A DNA stretch of 64,000 nucleotides, from the NCBI RefSeq assembly GCF_001687325.1, contig NZ_LZRD01000007.1, positions 230,263 to 294,262 of the forward strand, given 5' to 3'. This DNA comes from Streptomyces sp. PTY087I2. Its GTDB lineage: Bacteria; Actinomycetota; Actinomycetes; Streptomycetales; Streptomycetaceae. This document shows, in pieces, positions 46,900-56,220 of this stretch; position 1 is the stretch's first letter, and every line of letters starts with the position of its first letter. The position numbers were made by a program, and so were the translations under genes. Below the pieces are notes generated by a model. The model searched no databases. It was not told the origin of the DNA and worked only from the letters and a program-made list of their open reading frames with translations.

Positions 46900-48183
46900 T
46901 CAGGTGCTGCCGAGCAGCCGCCGCCCCGCCAGCGCGAGCGAGACCTCCACCGCGTCCCGGGGCCGGGTCAGACAGCGGCCGGTGAGCTGTTCGAAGCGGC
47001 GGAGGCGGTTGAGGACGGTGTTGCGGTGGCAGTACAGCCGCGCGGCCGCCCGCTGCGCCGAGCCGTCCGCGTCCAGCCAGGCGGTGAGGGTCTCCACGAT
47101 GACGTCCCGGTCGGCGGGGTCCAGCCGGTCCAGCGGGCCCAGCACCCGGTCGGCGAGGGCTCCGGCGAGCGACGGGGACGACACGACCAGGGCGTCCGGG
47201 AGGTGCTCGTCGAGCAGGACGGTCCCCCCGGAGGCCGGGCAGGCGCGCAGCGCGGTCTCCGCCAGCCGCCGGGCGTCGCCGAGGGCGGCCAGGCCGTCCA
47301 CGGCAGAGCCGATCCCGGCCCGGACCCCGGCCGGTACGTCCAGCGCGGCGGCCAGCTCGCTCAGCTCGCCGGGCGAGCCCGCCAGCGGCAGGATCGCGAA
47401 CTCGGCGTCCTGGCCCGGATGCCAGAGCACCACCACCTCCGGGGCGGCAGGCAGCGTCAGCGCGGGGCGGGCGGCGGACCCGGGCCCGCGCGGGCCACCG
47501 GCCACCGCCAGCACCGCATACCGCCCCTGTTCCGGCAGCCCCAGCATCTCCGCCGCCTCCGCCAGGTCCGCGATGCGGGCGGTCCCGTCGAGCAGGGCGG
47601 CGACCATCAGGCGCTGGCGGTTCTCGCGGCGCCAGGACAGGCGTCGTTCGGCCTGCCGGTAGGCGTCCGCGACGACCGCGCAGTGCTCGTCGACGAAGTT
47701 CCACACATCGGCGGCGACATGGACGAGCAGCCGGATGTCGTCGGGGTCGCGGCGGGCGGTCTCGTCCACGAGGTCCTGCCAGACCATCGCGCCGCCCATC
47801 CGGAAGGCGTGCAGGACCGCGTCGAGCGGTACGCCCTGCTCGGCGCGGATCTCGCCGATCCAGCGGGAGGTGCGGTGGGCGGACTCGCGGAACTCGCGGG
47901 GCTGGATCAGGGAGCCGACGTTGTGCCGCAGCGAGTGGTGGACCTCCTGCCAGACCTCGGCCCGGTCGGAGTCGATCGCCGTCCGGTAGGCGGGCTCCTG
48001 GGCGTACAGGGCCTCGACGAGGCGGTCGGTGAGGGCGGGCAGCGACGCGACCAGGACCCGGGCGGCCCGGTGCAGCACCTCGACGGCCTCGCGGTCGGCC
48101 AGGGACCGGAAGCGGTGCGGCAACGGCGGTACCGGAGAGGGGCCGTGCAGCGCCCCGATCCGCGAACGTACGACCTGTGGCAT
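46900..48183 (-). CDS. PucR/CdaR-like transcriptional regulator
   Basis: A 427-residue regulator. The N-terminal about 190 residues are helical (HRTSRWIGEIRAEQGVPLDAVLHAFRMGG), a pattern often seen in actinobacterial PucR-type proteins. A GGDEF-like degenerate central part follows, and at the C-terminus is the HTH_30 domain RAAARLYCHRNTVLNRLRRFEQLTGRCL. The ATG at 48183 is chosen because GGTGGAGG precedes it, although the frame is open 67 codons further. The regulated genes are unknown. It lies between the ArsR pair and the his operon, all on the minus strand. Confidence 0.86.
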   Translation of the reverse strand: MPQVVRSRIGALHGPSPVPPLPHRFRSLADREAVEVLHRAARVLVASLPALTDRLVEALYAQEPAYRTAIDSDRAEVWQEVHHSLRHNVGSLIQPREFRESAHRTSRWIGEIRAEQGVPLDAVLHAFRMGGAMVWQDLVDETARRDPDDIRLLVHVAADVWNFVDEHCAVVADAYRQAERRLSWRRENRQRLMVAALLDGTARIADLAEAAEMLGLPEQGRYAVLAVAGGPRGPGSAARPALTLPAAPEVVVLWHPGQDAEFAILPLAGSPGELSELAAALDVPAGVRAGIGSAVDGLAALGDARRLAETALRACPASGGTVLLDEHLPDALVVSSPSLAGALADRVLGPLDRLDPADRDVIVETLTAWLDADGSAQRAAARLYCHRNTVLNRLRRFEQLTGRCLTRPRDAVEVSLALAGRRLLGST

Positions 48184-48358
48184 GGCGGCCTCCACCGGGA
48201 ATCGGCCGGCCGCGCGAGCGGCGGGCGCGGCGCACCGGCCCGGGCGGGGCGCGAGCGCGGCGAGACGATCCTGACGCCCGCAGAATGACATACCGCCCAG
48301 TCGGTACCTAGAGGTCTGCGCGGAACTCGTCATCACGGTCTCGCAACCCCCGGGGAGC

Positions 48359-48394
48359 GTTCGGCCCGGCGCCCCCGAGGGCACCGGGCCGAAC
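48359..48394 (-). terminator. Hairpin terminator of the his operon
   Basis: GTTCGGCCCGG...GCCC pairs with GGGC...CCGGGCCGAAC, with one mismatch between the two stem segments; it begins right after the hisF stop. Confidence 0.8.
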
Positions 48395-48396
48395 GG

Positions 48397-49152
48397 TCAG
48401 CGGACCGGGTGACCCGCGTCCCGCAGCGCGCCCTTGACCTCGGAGATCCGCAGGTCGCCGAAGTGGAAGACGGACGCGGCGAGCACCGCGTCGGCGCCCG
48501 CCTCGATCGCCGGGGCGAAGTCGGCGAGTCGGCCCGCGCCGCCGGAGGCGATGACGGGGACGGTGACGTGCTTGCGTACCGCCTCGATCATCTCGGTGTC
48601 GTAGCCGTCCTTGGTGCCGTCAGCGTCCATCGAGTTGAGCAGGATCTCGCCCGCGCCCAGCTCGGCGGCCCGGTGGGCCCATTCGACGGCGTCGATGCCG
48701 GTGCCCTTGCGGCCGCCGTGGGTGGTGACCTCGAAGGTGCCCTCCGGGGTGCGGCGGGCGTCGACCGAGAGCACCAGGACCTGGCGGCCGAAGCGTTCGG
48801 CGATCTCGCGGATGAGGTCGGGGCGGGCGATGGCGGCGGTGTTGACGCCGACCTTGTCCGCCCCGGCGCGCAGCAGCTTGTCGACGTCCTCAGGCGTGCG
48901 GACGCCGCCGCCGACGGTGAGCGGGATGAAGACCTGCTCGGCGGTGCGGCGGACCACGTCGTACGTCGTCTCGCGGTCGCCGCTGGAGGCGGTGATGTCG
49001 AGGAAGGTCAGCTCGTCGGCGCCCTCGGCGTCGTACAGCTTGGCCATCTCGACGGGGTCGCCCGCGTCGCGCAGATTCTGGAAGTTGACGCCCTTGACGA
49101 CCCGGCCGTTGTCGACGTCCAGGCAGGGGATGACCCGTACGGCGAGCGTCAC
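48397..49152 (-). CDS. hisF: Imidazole glycerol phosphate synthase, cyclase subunit
   Basis: A 251-residue TIM barrel that uses ammonia from HisH to form imidazole glycerol phosphate and [25 protein letters not shown] holds the catalytic Asp, and [13 protein letters not shown] holds the phosphate site and [15 protein letters not shown] the other. Starts with a GTG overlapping the ridA stop (GTGA). Last gene of the his operon. Confidence 0.97.
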   Translation of the reverse strand: MTLAVRVIPCLDVDNGRVVKGVNFQNLRDAGDPVEMAKLYDAEGADELTFLDITASSGDRETTYDVVRRTAEQVFIPLTVGGGVRTPEDVDKLLRAGADKVGVNTAAIARPDLIREIAERFGRQVLVLSVDARRTPEGTFEVTTHGGRKGTGIDAVEWAHRAAELGAGEILLNSMDADGTKDGYDTEMIEAVRKHVTVPVIASGGAGRLADFAPAIEAGADAVLAASVFHFGDLRISEVKGALRDAGHPVR

Positions 49153-49556
49153 TTCGCGCCTCCTCGGTAGGCCTCGACCTCGACCTCGACGACCAGGCTC
49201 GGGTCCACGAAACCGGACACAATGATCATCGAGGCGGCGGGGCGTACGGCGTCGAACAGCTCCTTGTGCGCGCGGCCGACCTCGTCCACGTCCCGGGCGT
49301 GCGTGATGTACATCCGGGTACGGACGACGTCCTCGCGGCCCAGGCCCACCTGCTCCAGCGCCGAGAACGCGACGTCGAAGGCCGTGACGGTCTGCTCGTA
49401 CGGGGAGCCCGCGGAGATCTGGCCGTTGACGACCGAGGTGCAGCCGGCCACCAGGACGAGCCCGTTGGGAAGCTCCACCGCGCGCGAGTAGCCGAACCTC
49501 TCCTCCCAGGGGGCGCCGGTCGAGATCCGGCGCACAGCGGAAGCGGCGTCCGTCAT
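49149..49556 (-). CDS. RidA/YjgF family protein within the his operon
   Basis: A 135-residue RidA-family protein. [50 protein letters not shown] and [20 protein letters not shown] match the family, including the Arg used in imine binding. RidA hydrolyses reactive 2-aminoacrylate and similar enamines. It overlaps priA and hisF by four bases each, so it is translated with them. Here it may protect PLP enzymes such as HisC or hydrolyse an imine in histidine synthesis; this is inference. Confidence 0.9.
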   Translation of the reverse strand: MTDAASAVRRISTGAPWEERFGYSRAVELPNGLVLVAGCTSVVNGQISAGSPYEQTVTAFDVAFSALEQVGLGREDVVRTRMYITHARDVDEVGRAHKELFDAVRPAASMIIVSGFVDPSLVVEVEVEAYRGGAK

Positions 49557-50278
49557 ACGGCGACCGCCTTGAGCGCCTCTTCCAGCGTGAACGCCTTCGC
49601 GTACAGCGCCTTGCCGACGATCGCGCCCTCGACGCCTTCGGGGACGAGGAGGGAGATCGCACGGAGGTCGTCCAGCGACGAGACTCCGCCGGAGGCGACG
49701 ACCGGGCGGTCGGTGACGGCGCAGACATCGCGCAGGAGGCCCAGGTTGGGGCCTTCCAGGGTGCCGTCCTTGGCGATGTCGGTGACGACGTACCGCGCGC
49801 AGCCCTCGGCGTCGAGGCGGGCCAGCGTCTCGTAGAGGTCGCCGCCGTCGCGGGTCCAGCCGCGGCCGCGCAGGGTGGTGCCGCGGACGTCGAGGCCGAC
49901 GGCGATCTTGTCGCCGTGCTCGGCGATGACCTTGGCGACCCACTCGGGGGTCTCCAGGGCGGCGGTGCCGAGGTTGACGCGGCGGCAGCCGGTGGCGAGC
50001 GCGGCCTCCAGCGAGGCGTCGTCGCGGATGCCGCCGGACAGCTCGACCTTGATGTCCATGGCCCCGGCGACCTCGGCGATCAGGGCGCGGTTGTCGCCCG
50101 TGCCGAAGGCGGCGTCCAGGTCGACGAGGTGCAGCCACTCGGCGCCGGCGGACTGCCAGGCGAGGGCGGCCTCCAGCGGGGAGCCGTAGGAGGTCTCGGA
50201 GCCGGACTCGCCGTGGACGAGGCGCACGGCCTGCCCGTCACGGACGTCGACGGCGGGGAGCAGTTCAAGCTTCGGCAT
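49553..50278 (-). CDS. priA: PriA: bifunctional HisA/TrpF isomerase
   Basis: A 241-residue TIM barrel. [19 protein letters not shown] carries the first catalytic Asp, and [20 protein letters not shown] and [16 protein letters not shown] are the two phosphate sites. In actinobacteria this protein isomerises both ProFAR (histidine) and PRA (tryptophan), which explains the missing trpF. The recalled PriA-type features cannot be distinguished from plain HisA with certainty by eye, but the taxonomic context supports it. It shares one base with hisH and overlaps ridA. Confidence 0.93.
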   Translation of the reverse strand: MPKLELLPAVDVRDGQAVRLVHGESGSETSYGSPLEAALAWQSAGAEWLHLVDLDAAFGTGDNRALIAEVAGAMDIKVELSGGIRDDASLEAALATGCRRVNLGTAALETPEWVAKVIAEHGDKIAVGLDVRGTTLRGRGWTRDGGDLYETLARLDAEGCARYVVTDIAKDGTLEGPNLGLLRDVCAVTDRPVVASGGVSSLDDLRAISLLVPEGVEGAIVGKALYAKAFTLEEALKAVAV

Positions 50279-50922
50279 TACAGCGTCTCGATCCAGTTGG
50301 TCAGCAGCTGGGCGCCGGCATCGCCGGACTTCTCGGGGTGGAACTGGGTGGCCCACAGCGCGCCGTTCTCCACGGCGGCCACGAACCGTTCGCCGTGCGT
50401 GGACCACGTGACCTTGGGGGCACGGATCTTGGCGTTGGTGACTTCGAGGGTCCACTCGTGCGCCGCGTAGGAGTGCACGAAGTAGTAGCGGGCCTCGGGG
50501 TCCAGACCGGCGAAGAGCCGGGAGTCCTCGGGGGCGTCGACGGTGTTCCAGCCCATGTGCGGGACGACGTCGGCCTTCAGGGGGCCGACCGTGCCGGGCC
50601 ACTCGTCCAGGCCCTCTGTCTCCACGCCGTGCTCGATGCCGCGCTCGAAGAGGATCTGCATGCCGACGCAGATGCCCATGACGGGGCGGCCGCCGGCCAG
50701 CCGGCGGCCGACGATCCAGTCGCCGCGGGCCCGCTTCAGCCCCTCCATGCAGGCGGAGAACGCGCCGACGCCGGGGACGAGCAGCCCGTCGGCGTTCATC
50801 GCGCGGTCGTAGTCGCGGGTGATCTCGACGTCCGCGCCGACGCGGGCGAGGGCCCGCTCCGCGGACCGGACGTTGCCGAAGCCGTAGTCGAAGACGACGA
50901 CCTTCTTCTGGTTCTCACTCAT
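50278..50922 (-). CDS. hisH: Imidazole glycerol phosphate synthase, glutaminase subunit
   Basis: A 214-residue class I glutamine amidotransferase. The nucleophile Cys is in [13 protein letters not shown], and the catalytic His/Glu are in [26 protein letters not shown] and [16 protein letters not shown] are typical HisH segments. It supplies ammonia to HisF; priA and ridA separate the two genes. It ends one base into the priA start. Confidence 0.97.
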   Translation of the reverse strand: MSENQKKVVVFDYGFGNVRSAERALARVGADVEITRDYDRAMNADGLLVPGVGAFSACMEGLKRARGDWIVGRRLAGGRPVMGICVGMQILFERGIEHGVETEGLDEWPGTVGPLKADVVPHMGWNTVDAPEDSRLFAGLDPEARYYFVHSYAAHEWTLEVTNAKIRAPKVTWSTHGERFVAAVENGALWATQFHPEKSGDAGAQLLTNWIETL

Positions 50923-50935
50923 GACGTACCCGCTC

Positions 50936-51103
50936 TCAGTCCCACAGTCCCTGGATCCGCAGGATGCCTGCCACCAGGCACATCACGGAGCCGATCGACA
51001 GCAGCACGATGACGCCCTTGGGCATCCCCTGCTTGGCGAAGGAGTAGACGCCTCCGGCCAGGAAGAGGCCGACGACGATCAGGATGGTGCTGAGGCCGGT
51101 CAC
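50936..51103 (-). CDS. Small two-helix membrane protein in the his operon
   Basis: A 55-residue protein starting GTG inside the hisB stop codon (GTGA). It has two hydrophobic helices ([17 protein letters not shown] and [19 protein letters not shown]) joined by KQGMPKG. The frame is open further upstream, but that part overlaps hisB and is ignored. Similar small proteins between hisB and hisH are known from Streptomyces genomes as hypothetical proteins; the function is unknown. Confidence 0.78.
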   Translation of the reverse strand: MTGLSTILIVVGLFLAGGVYSFAKQGMPKGVIVLLSIGSVMCLVAGILRIQGLWD

Positions 51104-51696
51104 AGGGCGCCCTTCGTGGAGGGCAGGATTCCGGCGGCGCGCGGGTCGTGCTCGGAGGCGTAGCGCAGGGCGCGGGCGAGCGCCTTGAACTGGCACTCCA
51201 CGATGTGGTGGGCGTTGCGCCCGTACGGGACGTGGATGTGCAGGGCGATCTGCGCCTGGGCGACGAAGGACTCGAAGATGTGGCGGGTCATCGTCGTGTC
51301 GTAGGTCCCGATCATGGGGGCCATGTTCTCCGGCTCGGTGTGCACCAGGTAGGGGCGGCCGGAGAGGTCGACGGTGACCTGGGCGAGCGACTCGTCCAGC
51401 GGGACGGTGCAGTTGCCGAAGCGGTAGATGCCGACCTTGTCGCCGAGGGCCTGCTTGAAGGCGGCGCCGAGCGCGAGCGCGGTGTCCTCGATGGTGTGGT
51501 GGGTGTCGATGTGCAGGTCGCCCTCGGTCTTGACCGTGAGGTCGAAGAGGCCGTGGCGGCCGAGCTGGTCGAGCATGTGGTCGTAGAAGCCGACCCCGGT
51601 GGCGACATCGACCTTTCCGGTGCCGTCGAGGTTGATCTCGACGAGCACGGACGTTTCCTTGGTGGTGCGTTCCACGCGGCCTACGCGGGGGCTCAT
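51100..51696 (-). CDS. hisB: Imidazoleglycerol-phosphate dehydratase
   Basis: A 198-residue monofunctional enzyme that dehydrates IGP to imidazole acetol phosphate. [21 protein letters not shown] and [26 protein letters not shown] are the two Mn-binding HHxxE motif regions, and [17 protein letters not shown] is also typical. No phosphatase domain is fused. It overlaps hisC by ATGA. Confidence 0.97.
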   Translation of the reverse strand: MSPRVGRVERTTKETSVLVEINLDGTGKVDVATGVGFYDHMLDQLGRHGLFDLTVKTEGDLHIDTHHTIEDTALALGAAFKQALGDKVGIYRFGNCTVPLDESLAQVTVDLSGRPYLVHTEPENMAPMIGTYDTTMTRHIFESFVAQAQIALHIHVPYGRNAHHIVECQFKALARALRYASEHDPRAAGILPSTKGAL

Positions 51697-52823
51697 GCGT
51701 CGTGCTCCTTCTTGAGTTCGCGTACCGCATCGAGGAACGCGTCGTTCTCTGCCGGGGTGCCCGCGGTGACCCGCAGCCAGCCCGGTACGCCGTTGTCCCG
51801 GACCAGGACGCCCTTGTCGAGGATGCTCTGCCAGACGGCGTGGCTGTCGTCGAAGCGGCCGAACTGGACGAAGTTGGCGTCCGAGTCGGTGACCTCGTAG
51901 CCGGCGGCGCGCAGCTCGGCCACCAGCCGGTCGCGCTCGCTCTTGAGCTGCGCGACGTACCCCAGCAGCGTATCGGTGTGCTCCAGGGCGGCGAGCGCGG
52001 TGGCCTGGGTGATGGAGGAGAGGTGGTACGGGAGCCGCACCAGCTGGACCGCGTCGACCACGGCCGGGTCGGCGGCGAGGTAGCCGAGGCGCAGCCCGGC
52101 CGCGCCGAACGCCTTGGACATGGTCCGCGAGACGATCAGGTTGCGGCGGCCCTCGATCAGCGGGAGCAGCGAGGGCCGGTGGCTGAACTCGCCGTACGCC
52201 TCGTCGACGACGACGATCGATGGCCCGGCGGCCTGGGCGGCGTCGTACAGGGCGAGGACGGTCTCGGCCTCGACGGCGGTGCCCGTGGGGTTGTTGGGCG
52301 AGGTGATGAAGACGACCTCGGGGCGGTGCTCCGCGATGGCGGCGCGGGCGGCGTCCACGTCGATGGTGAAGTCGTCGTTGCGCGGCCCGGAGATCCAGCC
52401 GGTGCCGGTGCCCCGGGAGATCAGGGCGTGCATCGAGTACGAGGGTTCGAAGCCGATCGCGGTGCGGCCGGGCCCGCCGAAGGTCTGGAGCAGCTGCTGA
52501 AGGACCTCGTTGGAGCCGTTGGCGGCCCAGACGTGGGCGGCGGTCACCTCGTGCCCGGCGGTCCGGGTGAGATAGCGGGCCAGCTCGGTACGGAGTTCGA
52601 CGGCGTCCCGGTCGGGGTAGCGGTTGAGGCCGCGGGCGGCCTCGCGGACCCGCTCGGCGATCCGCTCGACCAGGGCCTCGGGCAGCGGATACGGGTTCTC
52701 GTTGGTGTTGAGGCGTACGGGGACGTCGAGCTGGGGCGCTCCGTACGGGGACTGGCCGCGCAGTTCGTCGCGGATGGGGAGCTCGTCCCAGGGGTTACGG
52801 GGGGTGGTGCTGCCGTTCGTCAC
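51693..52823 (-). CDS. hisC: Histidinol-phosphate aminotransferase
   Basis: A 376-residue fold type I PLP enzyme. [12 protein letters not shown] begins it, [15 protein letters not shown] contacts [13 protein letters not shown] and [11 protein letters not shown] surround the cofactor and [19 protein letters not shown] holds the Schiff-base Lys. It moves the amino group from glutamate to imidazole acetol phosphate. Overlaps hisD and hisB by four bases each. Confidence 0.97.
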   Translation of the reverse strand: MTNGSTTPRNPWDELPIRDELRGQSPYGAPQLDVPVRLNTNENPYPLPEALVERIAERVREAARGLNRYPDRDAVELRTELARYLTRTAGHEVTAAHVWAANGSNEVLQQLLQTFGGPGRTAIGFEPSYSMHALISRGTGTGWISGPRNDDFTIDVDAARAAIAEHRPEVVFITSPNNPTGTAVEAETVLALYDAAQAAGPSIVVVDEAYGEFSHRPSLLPLIEGRRNLIVSRTMSKAFGAAGLRLGYLAADPAVVDAVQLVRLPYHLSSITQATALAALEHTDTLLGYVAQLKSERDRLVAELRAAGYEVTDSDANFVQFGRFDDSHAVWQSILDKGVLVRDNGVPGWLRVTAGTPAENDAFLDAVRELKKEHDA

Positions 52824-54142
52824 TGCTGCGGGACCTTCCAGCCGAACCTTGCCTTCAACGCGGCGCCGTGGGCGGGGAGGTCCTCCGCCTCGGCGAGGGT
52901 CACGACATGGTGGGTGACCTCGGCGAGCGCGTCGCGGGTGTAGTCGACGATGTGGATGCCGCGCAGGAAGGACTGCACGGACAGGCCCGAGGAGTGGCAG
53001 GCGCAGCCGCCGGTGGGCAGGACGTGGTTGGAGCCGGCGCAGTAGTCGCCGAGCGAGACGGGCGACCAGGGGCCGACGAAGATCGCTCCGGCGTTGCGGA
53101 CCCGGTCGGCGACGGCGGCCGCGTCGGCGGTCTGGATCTCCAGGTGCTCGGCGCCGTACGCGTCGACGACCTTGAGGCCGTCCTCGATCGAGGAGACCAG
53201 GACGATCGCGGACTGACGGCCGGCGAGCGCGGGCTCGATGCGGTCGGCGATGTGCTTGGTGGCGGCGACCTGGGGAATCAGCTCCGCCTCGGTGGCGGCG
53301 GCCAGCTCCTCGGAGTCGGTGACCAGGACGGCGGCGGCCATCGGGTCATGCTCGGCCTGGCTGATCAGGTCGGCGGCCACGTGCACCGGGTCGGCGGTGG
53401 CGTCGGCGAGGATCGCGATCTCGGTGGGCCCGGCCTCGGCGTCGATGCCGATACGGCCCTTGAGGAGGCGCTTGGCGGCGGCGACGTAGATGTTGCCGGG
53501 GCCGGTGACCAGGTTGACCGGGGCACAGTCCTCGGTGCCGTACGCGAACATCGCGACGGCCTGGGCGCCCCCGGCCGCGTACACCTCGTCCACGCCGAGC
53601 AGGGCGCAGGCGGCGAGGATCGTGGGGTGCGGGAGGCCGCCGAAGTCCTTCTGCGGCGGGGAGGCGACGGCGACGCCCTCGACGCCCGCCTCCTGGGCCG
53701 GGACGACGTTCATCACGACGGAGGACGGGTAGACCGAGCGGCCGCCGGGGACGTAGAGCCCGACGCGCTCGACGGGGACCCACTTCTCCGTGACGGTGCC
53801 GCCGGGGACGACCTGGGTGGTGTGCGTGGTGCGGCGCTGCTCGCGGTGGACGAGGCGGGCGCGGCGGATCGACTCCTCCAGCGCGGCGCGGACGGCCGGG
53901 TCCAGCTCCTGAAGAGCCTTCGCCAGGGCCTCGGCGGGCACCCGGACCGACTCGATCCGGACACCGTCGAGCTTCTCCCCCCAGTCGATCACTGCCGCGG
54001 AGCCACGATGGCGTACGTCCTCGCAGATGGGCCGCACCGTCTCCAGGGCGGCTTCCACGTCGAACTCGGCACGGGGCAGCAGGTCGCGCAGGGCTCCACC
54101 CTCGGGGAGGGCGTCGCCGCGCAGATCGATTCGAGAGATCAC
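52820..54142 (-). CDS. hisD: Histidinol dehydrogenase
   Basis: A 440-residue Zn and NAD-dependent enzyme that oxidises histidinol to histidine. [53 protein letters not shown] and [23 protein letters not shown] are present. First gene of the his operon; a GTG starts it. The region upstream has repeated TGATAC elements that could control it. Confidence 0.97.
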   Translation of the reverse strand: MISRIDLRGDALPEGGALRDLLPRAEFDVEAALETVRPICEDVRHRGSAAVIDWGEKLDGVRIESVRVPAEALAKALQELDPAVRAALEESIRRARLVHREQRRTTHTTQVVPGGTVTEKWVPVERVGLYVPGGRSVYPSSVVMNVVPAQEAGVEGVAVASPPQKDFGGLPHPTILAACALLGVDEVYAAGGAQAVAMFAYGTEDCAPVNLVTGPGNIYVAAAKRLLKGRIGIDAEAGPTEIAILADATADPVHVAADLISQAEHDPMAAAVLVTDSEELAAATEAELIPQVAATKHIADRIEPALAGRQSAIVLVSSIEDGLKVVDAYGAEHLEIQTADAAAVADRVRNAGAIFVGPWSPVSLGDYCAGSNHVLPTGGCACHSSGLSVQSFLRGIHIVDYTRDALAEVTHHVVTLAEAEDLPAHGAALKARFGWKVPQQ

Positions 54143-54182
54143 ACGGCAATTCTCTCAGACCGTCCGGAGCGTCCGGTCGCCC

Positions 54183-54225
54183 GTATCACTGGCTGATACC
54201 GGTCGTCCGCACCACTGACTGATAC
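54183..54225. promoter_or_regulatory. Repeated TGATAC elements upstream of hisD
   Basis: GTATCACTGGCTGATAC at 54183-54199 is a perfect 6-base inverted repeat, and CACTGRCTGATAC occurs at 54187 and again at 54213, 26 bases apart. They lie 41-83 bases upstream of hisD and about 140 bases before the plus-strand membrane protein gene. Confidence 0.5.
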
Positions 54226-54363
54226 GTGTCTCGGCCATGTCCGGCTGTCACTGCTGACCGCTGGCTTTCCCGGCGTCACACCAGGGCATAACGGCTCTAC
54301 GGCATGTGTGCCCACGAGGGCACGGCGGCAGCGCTACAGCATGTGTGCACGGAGGGAGCGGCC

Positions 54364-55965
54364 GTGACCGAGCCGCAGGGAAGCGATATCCCGGACGGCC
54401 TCAGCGCAGCGGAGCTGGGCATGTGGCAGTCCTTCCGCAACGGGACCACCTACGACTTACGTACCTACGACACGACCCGCAACGACCCGTTCGCCCCGCA
54501 GGCGTGGGGGCCCGAGCGGAGCGTCGGCGCGCGCACGGTGGCGCGGCTGCTGCTGGACGGACCGCCGGCCCGGCCGGGCCGGGTGGCGGCGCTGAAGCTC
54601 CGGGGGGTGCGGATCACCGGGAAGCTGGATCTGGCGGGCGGCCGGGTCTCGCCGTACGTGGAGCTGACCGGCTGCCGTTTCGAGCAGGAGGTGGTGCTCC
54701 CCGAGTGCCATTTCACGACGCTGCGGCTGGTGGGCTGCGCGCTGCCCCGGCTGGAGGCGGCGCGTCTCCAGACCGAGGGCGATCTGCATCTGCCGCGCTG
54801 CCGGATCGACCGGGGCATCCGGCTGACCGACGCCCAGATCGGCACGGATCTGCTGATCAACCAGCTCAGCGTCGGCCCGGACCGGCACGGGCGGGCCATC
54901 GTCGGGGACGGCATGACGGTCGCGCAGGACCTCCAGGCCGAGATGATCGAGACCCTGGGCGAGCTGAGCCTGCGCGGCACGAAGGTGGGCGGTTCGCTGA
55001 GCCTGCGCGGCAGCCGGCTGCGCGCCGCGGAGGACCGGCGCGCGCTGAACGCCCCGCAGCTGACGGTGGAGCGCACGCTCTACATGACCGAGGCGTGGGT
55101 GAGCGTCGACACGGGGAACCAGGGCACCACTCCCCCGTACGGCGTGGTCTACGCCCCGACCCCGGCGCGCGGCACCCGCTCGCAGATCTTCGAGAGCAGG
55201 GGCGGGGTGCGGCTGGACGACGGGCGGTTCGGGGACGCGGTGGACCTGCACAAGGCGCGGTTCACGCTGACCCGGCAGGAGGAGCTGTCGCTGCGCCGGA
55301 TCGTCACGCCGGAGCTGCGGTTCAACGCGGAGCGCCCGGAGGAGGGGCGGGTCGTGCTGAACGGCGCGAAGGTGGTGACCCTGATCGATCTGTCGACGAG
55401 CTGGCCGGGCCCCGGGGGCCTGGCGATGGGCGGTTTCGTCTACGAGAACCTCGTCCCCTACGGCCACTTCCCGCTCTCCCGGCGGCTGGAGTGGGTGCAG
55501 GCCGCGACCCCGGAGTACGTCCCCGAGCCGTACGAGCGGCTGGCCACGGTGATGCGCAGCTGCGGGGAGGACGCGGACGCGCGCGAGGTGCTGCTCGCCA
55601 AGCAGCGCCGCCGCCGCGAGACGCTGCCGCCCGCGGCGAAGGCCTGGGGGTACCTCCAGGACTGGACGGTGGCGTACGGCTACCGGCCGGGGCGGGCCGC
55701 GGTGTGGATGGCGGTGCTGTGGGCGGCGGGTACGGCGGCGTTCGCGCAGCACGCCCCGCCCTCGATCAAGGACGACGAGTCCCCGATGTGGAACCCCGCG
55801 CTGTACGCGCTGGATCTGCTGATCCCGGTGATCAACCTCGGGCAGGACGGCTACTGGCGGATGGAGGGCGCCTGGCAGTGGGCCGCGGCCGCTCTGGTGC
55901 TCGTGGGGTGGATTCTGGCCACCACGGTGGCTGCGGGGGCGTCCCGGATGCTGCGCAGGGGCTGA
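54364..55965 (+). CDS. Beta-helix-like repeat protein with two C-terminal membrane segments
   Basis: A 533-residue protein. Residues 70-330 consist of short, irregular repeats such as LKLRGVRITGKLDLAGGRV, VELTGCRFEQEVVLPECHF and LRGTKVGGSLSLRGSRLR, with a period close to 20. This resembles a right-handed beta-helix of the pentapeptide-repeat type. A basic helical region (EVLLAKQRRRRET) precedes two C-terminal membrane segments (AVWMAVLWAAGTAAFAQH, WAAAALVLVGWILATTVAA). The GTG at 54364 with GGAGGGAG is preferred. Function unknown; the repeats probably lie in the cytoplasm. Confidence 0.78.
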   Translation: MTEPQGSDIPDGLSAAELGMWQSFRNGTTYDLRTYDTTRNDPFAPQAWGPERSVGARTVARLLLDGPPARPGRVAALKLRGVRITGKLDLAGGRVSPYVELTGCRFEQEVVLPECHFTTLRLVGCALPRLEAARLQTEGDLHLPRCRIDRGIRLTDAQIGTDLLINQLSVGPDRHGRAIVGDGMTVAQDLQAEMIETLGELSLRGTKVGGSLSLRGSRLRAAEDRRALNAPQLTVERTLYMTEAWVSVDTGNQGTTPPYGVVYAPTPARGTRSQIFESRGGVRLDDGRFGDAVDLHKARFTLTRQEELSLRRIVTPELRFNAERPEEGRVVLNGAKVVTLIDLSTSWPGPGGLAMGGFVYENLVPYGHFPLSRRLEWVQAATPEYVPEPYERLATVMRSCGEDADAREVLLAKQRRRRETLPPAAKAWGYLQDWTVAYGYRPGRAAVWMAVLWAAGTAAFAQHAPPSIKDDESPMWNPALYALDLLIPVINLGQDGYWRMEGAWQWAAAALVLVGWILATTVAAGASRMLRRG

Positions 55966-56220
55966 CCGGGAAGCGGGGCGGGATGCCGTACGGGGACCGG
56001 CCCGGAAGCCTCGTCCGTACGTCCACGGGCGGCCGGCCCCTCGGTCCGGCCGCCCCTGCTCCCCGTGACCACTGGGACGGAAGAGGCCCCCGGGTGGATG
56101 CAATCAAGCCAATGACGGGCATTTCCTTTGCCCTTTCTTGACCAGGCCCGATACAACCCCTTCACTCGGCACAGAAGCTTCACAGCACGCCTCTGGCGCG
56201 GCCCTCACCAGCGCTTTTCA

